From positions 1 to 54,483 of the forward strand of contig JAUYAO010000043.1 of assembly GCA_030692565.1 (NCBI GenBank): a stretch of 54,483 bases of DNA, written 5' to 3'. The stretch is from Nitrospira sp. Lineage in GTDB: Bacteria; Nitrospirota; Nitrospiria; Nitrospirales; Nitrospiraceae. Shown here piece by piece: positions 39,283-47,350 of the stretch; position 1 is the stretch's first letter; every line of letters begins with the position of its first letter. Under the pieces are notes generated by a model. That model saw only the letters and a program-made list of their open reading frames with translations. It made no database searches and was not told where the DNA came from. A program made the position numbers and the translations under genes.

Positions 39283-40047
39283 ATGATGAACCCTCTGAGA
39301 CACAGGTTAGCGCTCCTCCTGAGCCTCACCCTCATCGGATGTGCCGAGATCCCCGAGGTCAAGGGAAGAGTCATGTTCGTCGCCGGGTTCAACGAGGTGC
39401 GCCTGGTGCCGGAGAATGGGGCACAACGCAACGACCACCCAGTCACGTTGTCGCCGACGGAGATCGGCACGTTGCTCCACCGGGTGCTCTATGGCGAGCA
39501 GCGCAACTTTCTGCACCGTCTGATCAGCGGGGAAGCGATCAGGCGCCGGGCCTTCCGTGAGGATGAAATCGTTCTCCTGGCTCCTGCGCTCTCCCACGCC
39601 TTGGCGCAAGCCACGCCTGACGAGCGGGTGTTTTTTCATCTGGGACGGCCGGGCTCTGGGGGAGGCGAGAAGGGGACGACTCCCCTCCAAACCGGCATGC
39701 CTGGCGTGGCCTTGGGCCGGCCTGCCACGATGGGAGGGGAAGAGAGCACAACGGGATGGGTCATCGTTCGGGGGCCGTTGTTGCACCTCCTGCTGAGCGA
39801 AGTCCAGCACGTACACGGGCCGGTGGCTGACATTAATCAGTACATTCGGGAGATGCCGAACATCCCTAAAGCCACCATCGCCTTCACCCTGACCTTTGAT
39901 CCTGAAAAGTACATGGTGGCCGAAACCTCATGGGGCAGTTGGCTGACACAGGCCCCCTTGGCGGCCCTCGCCGTCAGATTCCGGGAAGCGCTGGCCGAGT
40001 TGCAGCCCTATAAAACCCTTGAAAGCAGCGAGCTATCCTCTCGGTAG
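39283..40047 (+). CDS. Lipoprotein of unknown function
   Basis: A 254-aa lipoprotein with a lipobox at LSLTLIGC, so it is anchored to a membrane by its N-terminal Cys. The mature part has segments EVKGRVMFVAGFNEVRLVPE, a helical HRVLYGEQRNFLHRLISGEAIR, and a glycine-rich loop (GRPGSGGGEKG). I do not recognise the family. It sits between the ModA-like gene and the SulP gene, 15 bp from the latter, so it may help the transporter or the porin. Confidence 0.75.
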   Translation: MMNPLRHRLALLLSLTLIGCAEIPEVKGRVMFVAGFNEVRLVPENGAQRNDHPVTLSPTEIGTLLHRVLYGEQRNFLHRLISGEAIRRRAFREDEIVLLAPALSHALAQATPDERVFFHLGRPGSGGGEKGTTPLQTGMPGVALGRPATMGGEESTTGWVIVRGPLLHLLLSEVQHVHGPVADINQYIREMPNIPKATIAFTLTFDPEKYMVAETSWGSWLTQAPLAALAVRFREALAELQPYKTLESSELSSR

Positions 40048-40062
40048 GACATACGAACGCCT

Positions 40063-41391
40063 ATGGATACAAAGAGTGCAGTGGGCTTGGGACCAGTCTA
40101 TGCGTGCCCAGTCACCATACCTGGATCAGCCGCGTTTCAGGCACAATACGCTGGCCGTGATATCGCGGCCGGGCTGATTGCGGGGTCCATGGCGATCCCC
40201 CTGACGGTGGGCATCGCCATGATGTCCGAGTTTCCCATCAAGGTCGGGTTGGCGACCGTTGCCTTCGCCTGCTTGATCGGCTGGATCAATGCCTGGATCC
40301 GGCCGGGCAACTATATCGGCTGCCCGGGCATTGCGGCAGGTCTGGCACCGGTGCTGGCCGTGGGCGTGGCCAGTTTCGGCCTGGAAAATATGGCGTTCGC
40401 CGTGTTCCTGACGGCCACTTTTCAAGCCATCATCTGGAAATTCAATTGGCAGCGATATATTTTGATCGCCGTGCCGGTGTATCTAGTCGAAGGATTACTG
40501 GCGGGCGTCGGCTTGAAGATCGCCCTCAAATTTCTGACCTTCACCTATGAGATTTCCGAGGGGCTGGAATCTGTCGATACATTCTGGAACGGCGCGCGCA
40601 TCCAGATGGCCGCCATCTCCCTGATCGGGTATGTCGGTTTTGTCTTACTGTTTTTAAAATTCAAGAAGACGCAACCTGCCGTGCCCTATTTCGTGCTGAT
40701 CATCGGCGGCGCAGTGCTCGCGCAACTCGTGTCGGTGCCCATGCTCTCCGTCAACGATATGAACCTCAAGCTCGCGTGGCCGATCCTGCATTTTGACAGT
40801 GCGTTAACCGTGGTCTATATGATCGGATTCGCCTTGTTGTTGGCGGCGATTGATGTGATCGAGCAGGTGATGAGCAACGCGGCGATTGAAAAAATCGACC
40901 CGCTCAAGCGCAAGTGCAACAGCAATAACAGCTTGCTTGCCATTTGGATCGCCAATATGGGGGCGAGCTTCTTCGGCGGCATGACCAATCTGGACGGGCT
41001 GGCCAAAAGCACCACCAATGCGCTGGCTGGAGCCCATACCAAGTTTTCCGTCCTGATTATTGGTTGCGTGGTGACCTTCTTTACATTCAATGTCGAATAC
41101 CTGGCCTATCTTCCGAAGTTTGCCTTGGCGGGGATCATGATATTCACGGGCTGGAAGATGATTGAGGGACTCGTCCATGTGACCCATCACGGCCCCTATG
41201 CCATGATCCTGGCTATTTTATGCGGCGTGCTGGTCTTCAGGGTGGGGATTTTCGAGGGCTTGCTGATTGCCCTGGCGGTGCACGGCATTGTCCATTATAT
41301 GATGTATGCCAATCTCGATAAAATGCCTGGAAGGGATATTGTGAAAAGGTACATTGATGACCTCAAAAGGAACGGCAGCAATGTAAGCTAG
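40063..41391 (+). CDS. SulP-family anion transporter without STAS domain
   Basis: A 442-aa membrane protein with about 11-12 helices in the SulP/SLC26 style: IPLTVGIAMMSEFPIKVGLATVAFACLIGW, GCPGIAAGLAPVLAVGV, a central NMGASFFGGMTNLDGLAKSTTNALAG, and LAGIMIFTGWKMI. The C-terminal STAS domain of classic sulfate permeases is missing; the protein ends soon after the last helix. Members carry sulfate, bicarbonate, molybdate or nitrate. It follows the lipoprotein gene by 15 bp. A decayed close copy lies at 53646-54345 beside cysD, which favours sulfate or a related oxyanion. Confidence 0.87.
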   Translation: MDTKSAVGLGPVYACPVTIPGSAAFQAQYAGRDIAAGLIAGSMAIPLTVGIAMMSEFPIKVGLATVAFACLIGWINAWIRPGNYIGCPGIAAGLAPVLAVGVASFGLENMAFAVFLTATFQAIIWKFNWQRYILIAVPVYLVEGLLAGVGLKIALKFLTFTYEISEGLESVDTFWNGARIQMAAISLIGYVGFVLLFLKFKKTQPAVPYFVLIIGGAVLAQLVSVPMLSVNDMNLKLAWPILHFDSALTVVYMIGFALLLAAIDVIEQVMSNAAIEKIDPLKRKCNSNNSLLAIWIANMGASFFGGMTNLDGLAKSTTNALAGAHTKFSVLIIGCVVTFFTFNVEYLAYLPKFALAGIMIFTGWKMIEGLVHVTHHGPYAMILAILCGVLVFRVGIFEGLLIALAVHGIVHYMMYANLDKMPGRDIVKRYIDDLKRNGSNVS

Positions 41392-41494
41392 CGCCGACCT
41401 GGTTCACACTGATAACGCCGCAGACATCTGAGGACAGGGAGGCAGATTTCCGTGTCCTTCGACGAAAATCACATATCCAGGAAGGAGCACCATT

Positions 41495-41901
41495 ATGTTC
41501 AAGAAAATTATGGTTGCTATCGACGGAAGCGAGATTTCGCTGGAAGCACTAAAGGAAGCGGAGAACATTGCCACCTCCTGTCATGGCACGCTGTGCATCG
41601 TCTATGCTGTTGCCGATTCAGACGATGCTGATCAGCAGGCAGGCATAGAACTATGGGAGCAGGCTAAGGCTGCTGTGAAGAATGGGTTGAACCTGGAAAC
41701 CCGTTTACTGCAAGCTCAAGCAGAATATGGCTTAACTGGTATTACAGAAGCCATTACCGATGCGGCCAACGAATGGGGCCGACTTGCTTGGTAGTGGGAA
41801 CGGCAAATCGTCGCGGATTGGACCGTCTGGTGCTCGGCTCAGTAGCCGAGCAATTGGTCGCCAAGGTGGACGCATCTATGCTCCTGGTCCGCCCACGTTA
41901 A
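41495..41901 (+). pseudogene. Universal stress protein gene with frameshifts
   Basis: The first 95 codons give a normal UspA start (MFKKIMVAIDGSEISLEALKEA) and end at a TAG at 41792-41794 shortly after DAANEWG. The rest of a Usp domain is present in other frames: ADLL in frame +1, then VVGTANRRGLDRLVLGSVAEQLV...ASMLLVRPR in frame +2, closing at TAA 41899-41901. Two single-base insertions in runs of G (near 41774 and 41790) would explain it. The ATP-binding G-2x-G-9x-G-S element lies in the shifted part, so the protein made would be inactive. Sequencing error in the G runs is possible. Confidence 0.75.
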
Positions 41902-41959
41902 ACAGTCCATTATCTAGATTGACTCGTCTACAGATGATCGAGACGAGCGCCCTGCGCCG

Positions 41960-42002
41960 GGTGACCGCTACGCCGTTCGAGTGTGACCGCTGCAACCCCT
42001 GA
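41960..42002 (+). pseudogene. Tail of a second DUF6671 gene
   Basis: The last codons before larB read ATPFECDRCNP-stop. The intact DUF6671 gene ends ASPAECDFCNP-stop. At the DNA level 25 of the 32 bases GAGTG...CATGRAT match, including the stop codon and the start codon that follows. The rest of the gene is missing, so this is a remnant. It lies in front of larB with a 2-bp gap. Confidence 0.7.
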
Positions 42003-42004
42003 TC

Positions 42005-42766
42005 ATGGATATACTCCAACTGCACAACCTCCTTGAACGTGTCCGTGCCGGTGGCGTGAGTCTTGAGGACGCGCTGCGCGAGTTGAAGGATCTCCCGTTC
42101 GCCGACCTCGGCTATGCCATGGTCGACCACCATCGCGCACTGCGACAAGGGACGCCTGAGGTCATCTTCGGATTGGGGAAGACCGCGGAGCAGATCGTGG
42201 GGATCGCGGAGGAACTTGCGCGGGCAGGCCAGAACGTGCTGATCACGCGGCTCGATCGGGAAAAAGCGGTCACGGTGACACAGACACTGCCCTTGCTGAA
42301 CTATCACGAACTCGCGCGCACGGCGACCTGGGAGCAGGCGCCGATTGCGCCGCTCGGCAAGCTCCCTGTCGCGCTCGTCTGCGCAGGCACGGCCGATGTG
42401 CCGGTGGCGGAGGAATGCGCCGAGACGCTGCGCCTGCTGGGCATTCGCGTCGAACGCCTCTATGACGTGGGGGTCGCGGGCATTCACCGGCTCCTCGACC
42501 GCCGCGAGCTCTTTGACCGGACTGCCCTGGCGATTGTGGTGGCGGGCATGGAAGGGGCGCTGCCCAGTGCGGTGGGTGGGCTGGTCTCAATCCCGGTGAT
42601 CGCGGTCCCGACGTCGGTCGGATATGGGGCTGCATTCGGCGGGGTGACGGCGCTGGCCTGCATGCTCACGAGCTGTGCCTCCGGGATTACGGTCTGCAAC
42701 ATCGATAACGGCTTTGGCGCCGCCTTCGCCGCGGCGCGCATTCTGCGCACGGCCGATCGGTTCTGA
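42005..42766 (+). CDS. larB: Nickel-pincer cofactor biosynthesis protein LarB
   Basis: A 253-aa carboxylase/hydrolase of the AIR carboxylase-like fold. LarB makes the nicotinic-acid dinucleotide intermediate of the (SCS) nickel pincer nucleotide used by lactate racemase and related enzymes. The family pattern is complete: GTPEVIFGLGKT, VALVCAGTADVPVAEE, VVAGMEGALPSAVGGLV and PVIAVPTSVGYGAAFGG. The start overlaps or abuts the DUF6671 remnant. LarC and LarE, which complete the pathway, are not in the window. Confidence 0.93.
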   Translation: MDILQLHNLLERVRAGGVSLEDALRELKDLPFADLGYAMVDHHRALRQGTPEVIFGLGKTAEQIVGIAEELARAGQNVLITRLDREKAVTVTQTLPLLNYHELARTATWEQAPIAPLGKLPVALVCAGTADVPVAEECAETLRLLGIRVERLYDVGVAGIHRLLDRRELFDRTALAIVVAGMEGALPSAVGGLVSIPVIAVPTSVGYGAAFGGVTALACMLTSCASGITVCNIDNGFGAAFAAARILRTADRF

Positions 42767-42879
42767 CCCCTCCCTTCCTCGAGAGACCTGTTCAGAAAAA
42801 CTTGTCATCGATCGGCTTTTCGCCACTGCGGCCCATGGATGGCGCCACCCTGGAAATCGTATTCGCTGGAGGCCGCATC

Positions 42880-42909
42880 TTGCCCAGGCAGAAACCCTCA
42901 AAGTAGAAT
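42880..42909 (+). promoter_or_regulatory. Candidate sigma-70 promoter
   Basis: TTGCCC (42880-42885) and TAGAAT (42904-42909) are separated by 18 bp, matching the consensus at 4 of 6 and 5 of 6 positions. They lie 24 bp upstream of the next start codon, which also has a GAGGAG ribosome site, so the following gene probably has its own transcript. Confidence 0.5.
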
Positions 42910-42932
42910 CATAACCTTACGAGGAGCACCAC

Positions 42933-44174
42933 ATGACCCCTGAAGAAGCACGAGCGCATTACAACTTCCTTCTTACGCTCTGCATCCGTAAAGCCGAATC
43001 GTTCGGCCCGATGGCATTCACCTTCATCAAGGACCATAGCTTTGCCGGGGCTGGCCTGACGCCGGAAGAGCAGTTCAACCTGATGATGGCGACCGCCGAC
43101 GCCTTCGCCGATGAGCCGAAGCGGTACGGCCACAAGCTGGATTGCCTCCGCAAAGCCTTCGAGCTGCTCCCGAGAACCCGCTTCCACGATGCGGCCCTCG
43201 CCAGGCAGATTCAGCAGGACATCCAGCGCCTCACCACCGAACTCGACTTCTATACCGCCGCGTTGAAGCCGCACCGTCCTGGAGGCGACCAGGCCGTCGC
43301 AACTCAACAGCGGATCGTAATCGAGACCGACATGCCGGATTACTTCTTCTCGATTGCCCAACAGCTGGCTACGGACTACTTTCAACGGAAATATCGCCTG
43401 TCCAAGGAAGCGAAGATCGCCCAGCACTTCACCAGCCAGATCAGGACCTTCGAGCCGGACAATCCCACCGTGCACAAGGAATTTCCCGGCGCGTGCGCCC
43501 CCTTCATGCAGGCCAGGACCGGAGCCTGGCACATCATGCTGCCGTTCGACCTCAAGATCAGCCGCTCCCCGGAGGACCCTCTCGATGCCGGCGTCCGCAT
43601 CTGGTACGTGAAAATGGGATATTCGTTTCCGCTGCGGTATGAAATGGGCAGGCTGGTCAGCTTCTACGACGATCAGGTCCTCGATGTGGAGATGACCGAC
43701 CCGCATCTCCTCTTCGTGTCCGCCGCGCCGATGGACAACCCGAACGTGGGCACGGTGAACCGTGCCATGTCCCCGGATCTCCCCTTCGAGATCGGACTTC
43801 CCCGGGCCTTTCTCGACGGCACAAACACCCTCGGCCCATACGTGCAAATCGGCTGCAACATCAAAGTCTGGTTCGACGCGACCGCCGTCAATTTGCTCCT
43901 CCAGGGTGCCCCCGACCTGCATGAATACGGGCTGCAGGGCGGTGCCGGCCTGCTGACACGGACCTACACCACGGAAAAGATCGGGGCCTACGCCGGAGCA
44001 GGACGGCAGCTGTGGCAGGAAGGGCTTAGTTTTAATTTCATCAACTTGCACCTGCAACTGCTCCCGGGTATCACCAGCGCCCTGGTGCCCGCCCACACCC
44101 CCATCTTTTCTCTCTATCCCATGGTCGTCCGAGGGCAGTACCAATTGGAGGATGCCCGCTCGCTCACCATGTAA
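42933..44174 (+). CDS. Conserved-looking protein of unknown function
   Basis: A 413-aa protein, no signal peptide or membrane segment. The N-terminal 100 residues are helical and charged (TPEEARAHYNFLLTLCIRKAESFG, RKAFELLPRTRFHDAALARQIQQDI). The rest is mixed with many aromatic residues (AWHIMLPFDLKISRSPEDPLDAG, VRIWYVKMGYSFPLRYEMGRLVSFYDD). No known motif stands out. It has its own promoter and ribosome site, and codon use like other intact genes here. It stands directly before the phosphatase fragment. I cannot assign a function. Confidence 0.75.
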   Translation: MTPEEARAHYNFLLTLCIRKAESFGPMAFTFIKDHSFAGAGLTPEEQFNLMMATADAFADEPKRYGHKLDCLRKAFELLPRTRFHDAALARQIQQDIQRLTTELDFYTAALKPHRPGGDQAVATQQRIVIETDMPDYFFSIAQQLATDYFQRKYRLSKEAKIAQHFTSQIRTFEPDNPTVHKEFPGACAPFMQARTGAWHIMLPFDLKISRSPEDPLDAGVRIWYVKMGYSFPLRYEMGRLVSFYDDQVLDVEMTDPHLLFVSAAPMDNPNVGTVNRAMSPDLPFEIGLPRAFLDGTNTLGPYVQIGCNIKVWFDATAVNLLLQGAPDLHEYGLQGGAGLLTRTYTTEKIGAYAGAGRQLWQEGLSFNFINLHLQLLPGITSALVPAHTPIFSLYPMVVRGQYQLEDARSLTM

Positions 44175-44188
44175 GACCCTCCCTCCCG

Positions 44189-44617
44189 GCGCCTCATCTC
44201 CTTGTGGTTCATCTGCTGGATGGAGGGCGCGCCGGCGCCGCACAGGGCTGGACCTCGAAGGACTATCGCACGGCGCGCCGGGCGGTGGATCGAGCGATGG
44301 GAGCGGTGCTGGAGATCTTGAAAGAACAGGGTCTGCTCACACGCACCACGGTCTTTGTCACGTCCTTACAGTAAGTGGAACCGGCGTGGCACAGGGGGCA
44401 ATCCACGACAGTCTCATCGCTCGTCCCATGGATTGCCTTCGGGGCTGGGATCAAGGCAGGTCACCCCATCCATCAGCCGATTTCCATTATCGATACGGGC
44501 GCGACGGTGATGCGGACCCTCGGGCTCGAGACCCATATGGAATGGGACAGCCGTGTGATCGAGGAGATCTTTCGCGACGCCGACGCCATCTCCGCTATTC
44601 CGACGAAGGGACGGTAG
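44189..44617 (+). pseudogene. Truncated duplicate of the phosphatase-like gene
   Basis: Reads APHLLVVHLLDGGRAGAAQGW and continues to IPTKGR-stop, matching the last 45 percent of the intact gene at 46355-47344 at roughly 80 percent of residues. The first half is absent, and the match begins 15 bp after the stop codon of the 413-aa gene. A 5-bp insertion and a later 1-bp insertion relative to the intact copy create an in-frame TAA (44372-44374) and then restore the frame. It is a dead 3' fragment, likely left by a recombination between duplicates. Confidence 0.85.
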
Positions 44618-44623
44618 ACTCTT

Positions 44624-45888
44624 ATGACTCATCTCGAAATGATCAGGCGAATGGTCTTTGGCTTGCTCGCGGTCAGCGTTTCCACCACGCCCGGTTATGG
44701 ATCGGGGTCGGGCGGGCATCACGATGCGGCCAGTTCCGCTGGCGCGATCATGGTCCGCAATGAGATCGAGATTGAGCGGTCATCATTCATGGTCTTCGTC
44801 GCACGCAAGAAGGCACCATTCTGGGGCTGCTCCCTCGCACAGTCCCTGGCCGGTTTACTCGGACCGAACTGCAGGAATTTGAACGCCGTATCCGCAACCG
44901 CAGCCTCTTCGACTGTGTCGTGGTCGCCGTCGGGGATCGGATGTTGACGGTGGAGGTGCTGGAAAAGTTCACCCTGGCACCGATCCTCAACTTTTCGACA
45001 GGGAGCAGTCTGCCAGATCTCAGCGCTACCGCCGGCCTGGTGGAATACAACATCGGCGGGACAGGAACCCAGCTTGGCGGTCAATTGAGCTATAGCCAGC
45101 GGAGCACCAACGTTGACCGGTGGCTCTCCCAGCACAGTTTCCACCCCATCCGGTGGGCTCAGGAAGCAGAGGCCTCGTACAATGCGAACGGCATCAGATT
45201 TTCCGATTCACAGGCGGCCTGGGATCGCCGGTGCCTTGGAGGAGAATATGAACTCAAAGGTCCTTGCCTCTACGGATCGCCGTTGCGATACGAAGCCGTT
45301 CTGAGAGCGTATCAGGAGACCGTCGAAGACGCGAAAGGACCGCATCCCTCCAACGGATACTTTGTCGGCCTCGCGCCCGAAGTGACGTGGGACCATGTCT
45401 CAGCGGAATTCCGCCCCGGCTACTTTCTAGGCGCCAACCAGAATCGCCATGAAGCGCGTCTTCGCTACCTGCAAGGCATCCCCCTCGCCTCGACGCCGGT
45501 GCTCATGATCAACGGCGTCGCCGAAGCGGTCAACAGGGGCAATCCCAACCACAGCGTCCTCCTCGGCAGTATCGCCGGAGTCCGGGGACTGTCGGACAAT
45601 CTGTTTCGAAACCGGGCGCAGACCTATAGCAACCTTGAACTGCGCCACGCGATCCAGCTCGCGGCACGCTGGGCGCTCCAAGGAGTCGTCTTTTCAGATG
45701 CCGGCGCCTTCCAACGCTTCACTGACCAAGGTCAGCTGCGCAGTTGGCGTGGCGCCGTGAATATCGGGGCCGGCTTCAGAGTGGTGCCGAGGTTTCTTTC
45801 GAACACATTGCTGCGTGTGGACTTCGCCCAGTTGCCGGCCCCGACACCGAACTCGCTCGTTCCGTTCGGCATTACCCAATATTTCTGA
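44624..45888 (+). pseudogene. Omp85/BamA-like outer-membrane protein, frameshifted
   Basis: Codons from 44624 give a signal-like start (IRRMVFGLLAVSVSTTPGYG) and run in frame to EIEIER near 44778. A one-base deletion there throws the frame off, and the continuation is VIIHGLRRTQEGTILGLLPRTV...FTRTELQEFERRIRN in the next frame, a POTRA-like domain. This leads into a 322-codon barrel (from 44920) with VRGLSDN in place of the Omp85 VRGF/Y motif and a terminal Phe (GITQYF). One added base would give an Omp85-type protein of about 420 aa with a single POTRA. As written, the product would lack a signal peptide. It could be a sequencing error. Confidence 0.8.
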
Positions 45889-46007
45889 GGAGCAGCGTAG
45901 ACTCATTGCACGATCGCGTACGCGCCCTGTCAGGATGCGGAAAAAGTCCGCCGTCATTCACAGGCCGTGACTCGTGAAGCGAGCCTCGTGAAGGGGGAGC
46001 AGCCGCT

Positions 46008-46104
46008 GGTTTCTCTCGTTTATTTGGTCTGTCTCGTGTGTTTGGTTGAACAAGGCCGACTCGTTGAACAAAACAAACCAGATGAACCAGATCAACTCGA
46101 CAAG
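46008..46104. repeat. TTTGGT/AACCAG inverted-repeat block
   Basis: The left half consists of variations on TTTGGTC and TCTCGT (TATTTGGTCTGTCTCGTG, TTTGGTTGAACA). The right half carries the complementary words (AACAAACCAGATGAACCAGA, TCAACTCGAC). The whole can fold as a long imperfect hairpin. I know this style of repeat from Nitrospira-type intergenic regions; that attribution rests on memory, not on a search. Confidence 0.55.
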
Positions 46105-46212
46105 CCACGCTTCACACAGAACGCTGTGCCGTGCGGCCACACACGACCACCGGGCGCAACGTGCCTCCACGCACGGCATCACCGGCGACATAGGAGATGG
46201 CTCATCCGGTTC

Positions 46213-46299
46213 CTGTCAGTGGATGAGCGGTCCACTGACAGATTCGTGAATCGCTGTGCGGAGTTACTCAATCCTCCGCACACTGCTGACTCTGAGCAG
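46213..46299. repeat. Chain of four perfect hairpins
   Basis: Four perfect inverted repeats follow each other without gaps: CTGTCAGTGGA with its inverse (46213-46241, 11-bp stem, 7-base loop), GATTC/GAATC (46241-46252), TGTGCGGAG/CTCCGCACA (46255-46282, 9-bp stem) and CTGCT/AGCAG (46283-46299). They lie 56-142 bp upstream of the phosphatase-like gene. They could be a structured leader RNA, a small RNA or a REP/recombination element. Confidence 0.65.
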
Positions 46300-46354
46300 A
46301 CTGCGGAACTCTCTTTGCAGTAGCTTTCGGCAATAACCAGGGAGAGAGCGGCCC

Positions 46355-47344
46355 ATGAAGACTATGTCCTTCGTCATCGCCTTGCTTCTGACCGGTGCGT
46401 CTGCCTGGGCAGCGACGGCTCACGCCGTTCCCGCGACACCTTCATCTTCGTCGGAACAGACGGTTCCTGAGCATGTGATTCTGTTTGTGCTGGAGGGCAT
46501 CGATCAACCGGCACTCAAGGCGGGGCCGATGCCGGTGTTAAGTCGGCTGGTGAACCAGGGATCGGCGACGTGGTCGGCCAAGACCGTCACGCCCCCTCTC
46601 CGGCTGCCCGCGATGGCCTCCCTCCTCACCGGACTGCCGGTTGAAAAACACGGCATCACCTGGGACGCGTTTGAATTCAGCCGAGGCTATCCCCGGCCTC
46701 CGACGGTCTTCGATTATCTCGACCTCAGCGGCGGACGAGACAGCGCCATCTTTTTCATGGACGAATCGCTGTACCAGCTGGCAAAACCGGAACCCTATAC
46801 GGATTACCAGATGTGCGGGCCGCTCAAGCCTGAGTGCAGTCCTGAGCGGCTCGTCTCCTACATCAAGCAGTATTTCAAGAAGGCCGCGAGCGGGCACGGA
46901 TACGGGCATGCGATTCTGGCGCTGCCGCATCTCCTCGTGGTGCATCTGCCGGATGGAGGGCGCGCCGGTGTCGCGCAGGGCTGGACCTCGACGGACTACC
47001 GCGCGGCGCTCCGGTCGGTGGATCGGGCCATGGGGTCGGTGCTGGAGATCTTCAAAGAACACGGACTGCTCACGCGCACCACGGTGCTCGTCACGTCCTT
47101 AAGTGGAACCGGCGCGGCGCCGAGCCAATCCACGACAGTCTCATCGCTCGTCCCATGGATTGCCTCCGGCGCCGGGATCAAGAGCGGACATGCGATTCGT
47201 CAGTCCGTCTCCCTTGTCGATACCGGAGCCACCGTATTGCGGGCGCTTCAACTTGAGACCCATACCGAGTGGGACAGCCGTGCAGTCGAGGAGATCTTTC
47301 GCGACACCAGTGTTGTCTCCGTTATTCCAACGAAGGGACGGTGA
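46355..47344 (+). CDS. Alkaline-phosphatase-superfamily protein, probably inactive
   Basis: A 329-aa exported protein (signal peptide to about residue 25). The fold is that of type I phosphodiesterase/nucleotide pyrophosphatases: VILFVLEGIDQP, TPPLRLPAMASLLTGLPVEKHGI, PHLLVVHLPDGGRAG, DYRAALRSVDRAMGSVLEI. Several metal ligands are missing: the first Asp is Glu (E47), the His expected after the LPDGG segment is absent, and the SDHG motif reads SLSG. It therefore looks like a pseudo-enzyme that may bind rather than cut. A 3' fragment of a close duplicate lies at 44189-44617. Confidence 0.82.
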   Translation: MKTMSFVIALLLTGASAWAATAHAVPATPSSSSEQTVPEHVILFVLEGIDQPALKAGPMPVLSRLVNQGSATWSAKTVTPPLRLPAMASLLTGLPVEKHGITWDAFEFSRGYPRPPTVFDYLDLSGGRDSAIFFMDESLYQLAKPEPYTDYQMCGPLKPECSPERLVSYIKQYFKKAASGHGYGHAILALPHLLVVHLPDGGRAGVAQGWTSTDYRAALRSVDRAMGSVLEIFKEHGLLTRTTVLVTSLSGTGAAPSQSTTVSSLVPWIASGAGIKSGHAIRQSVSLVDTGATVLRALQLETHTEWDSRAVEEIFRDTSVVSVIPTKGR

Positions 47345-47350
47345 GGACTC

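Larger units (their letters stand above)
45889..46354. other. Repeat-rich gap before the phosphatase-like gene
   Basis: No gene is visible. Three things lie here: a stretch around 45930-46005 beginning GGATGCGGAAAAAGTCCGCC of a kind common between genes in this lineage, an inverted-repeat block at 46008-46104, and a chain of hairpins at 46213-46299. The last 30 bp hold a GGGAGAGAG ribosome site for the next gene. Confidence 0.5.

Noticed and set aside
42909-44243. 444-codon antisense frame opposite the 413-aa gene
   Set aside because: The plus-strand gene has a promoter, a ribosome site and balanced composition; the antisense frame has none.
44624-44947. 107-aa separate small exported protein
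   Set aside because: Its second half is out of frame with the POTRA-like sequence that continues into the Omp85 barrel, so it is the 5' part of a frameshifted gene.
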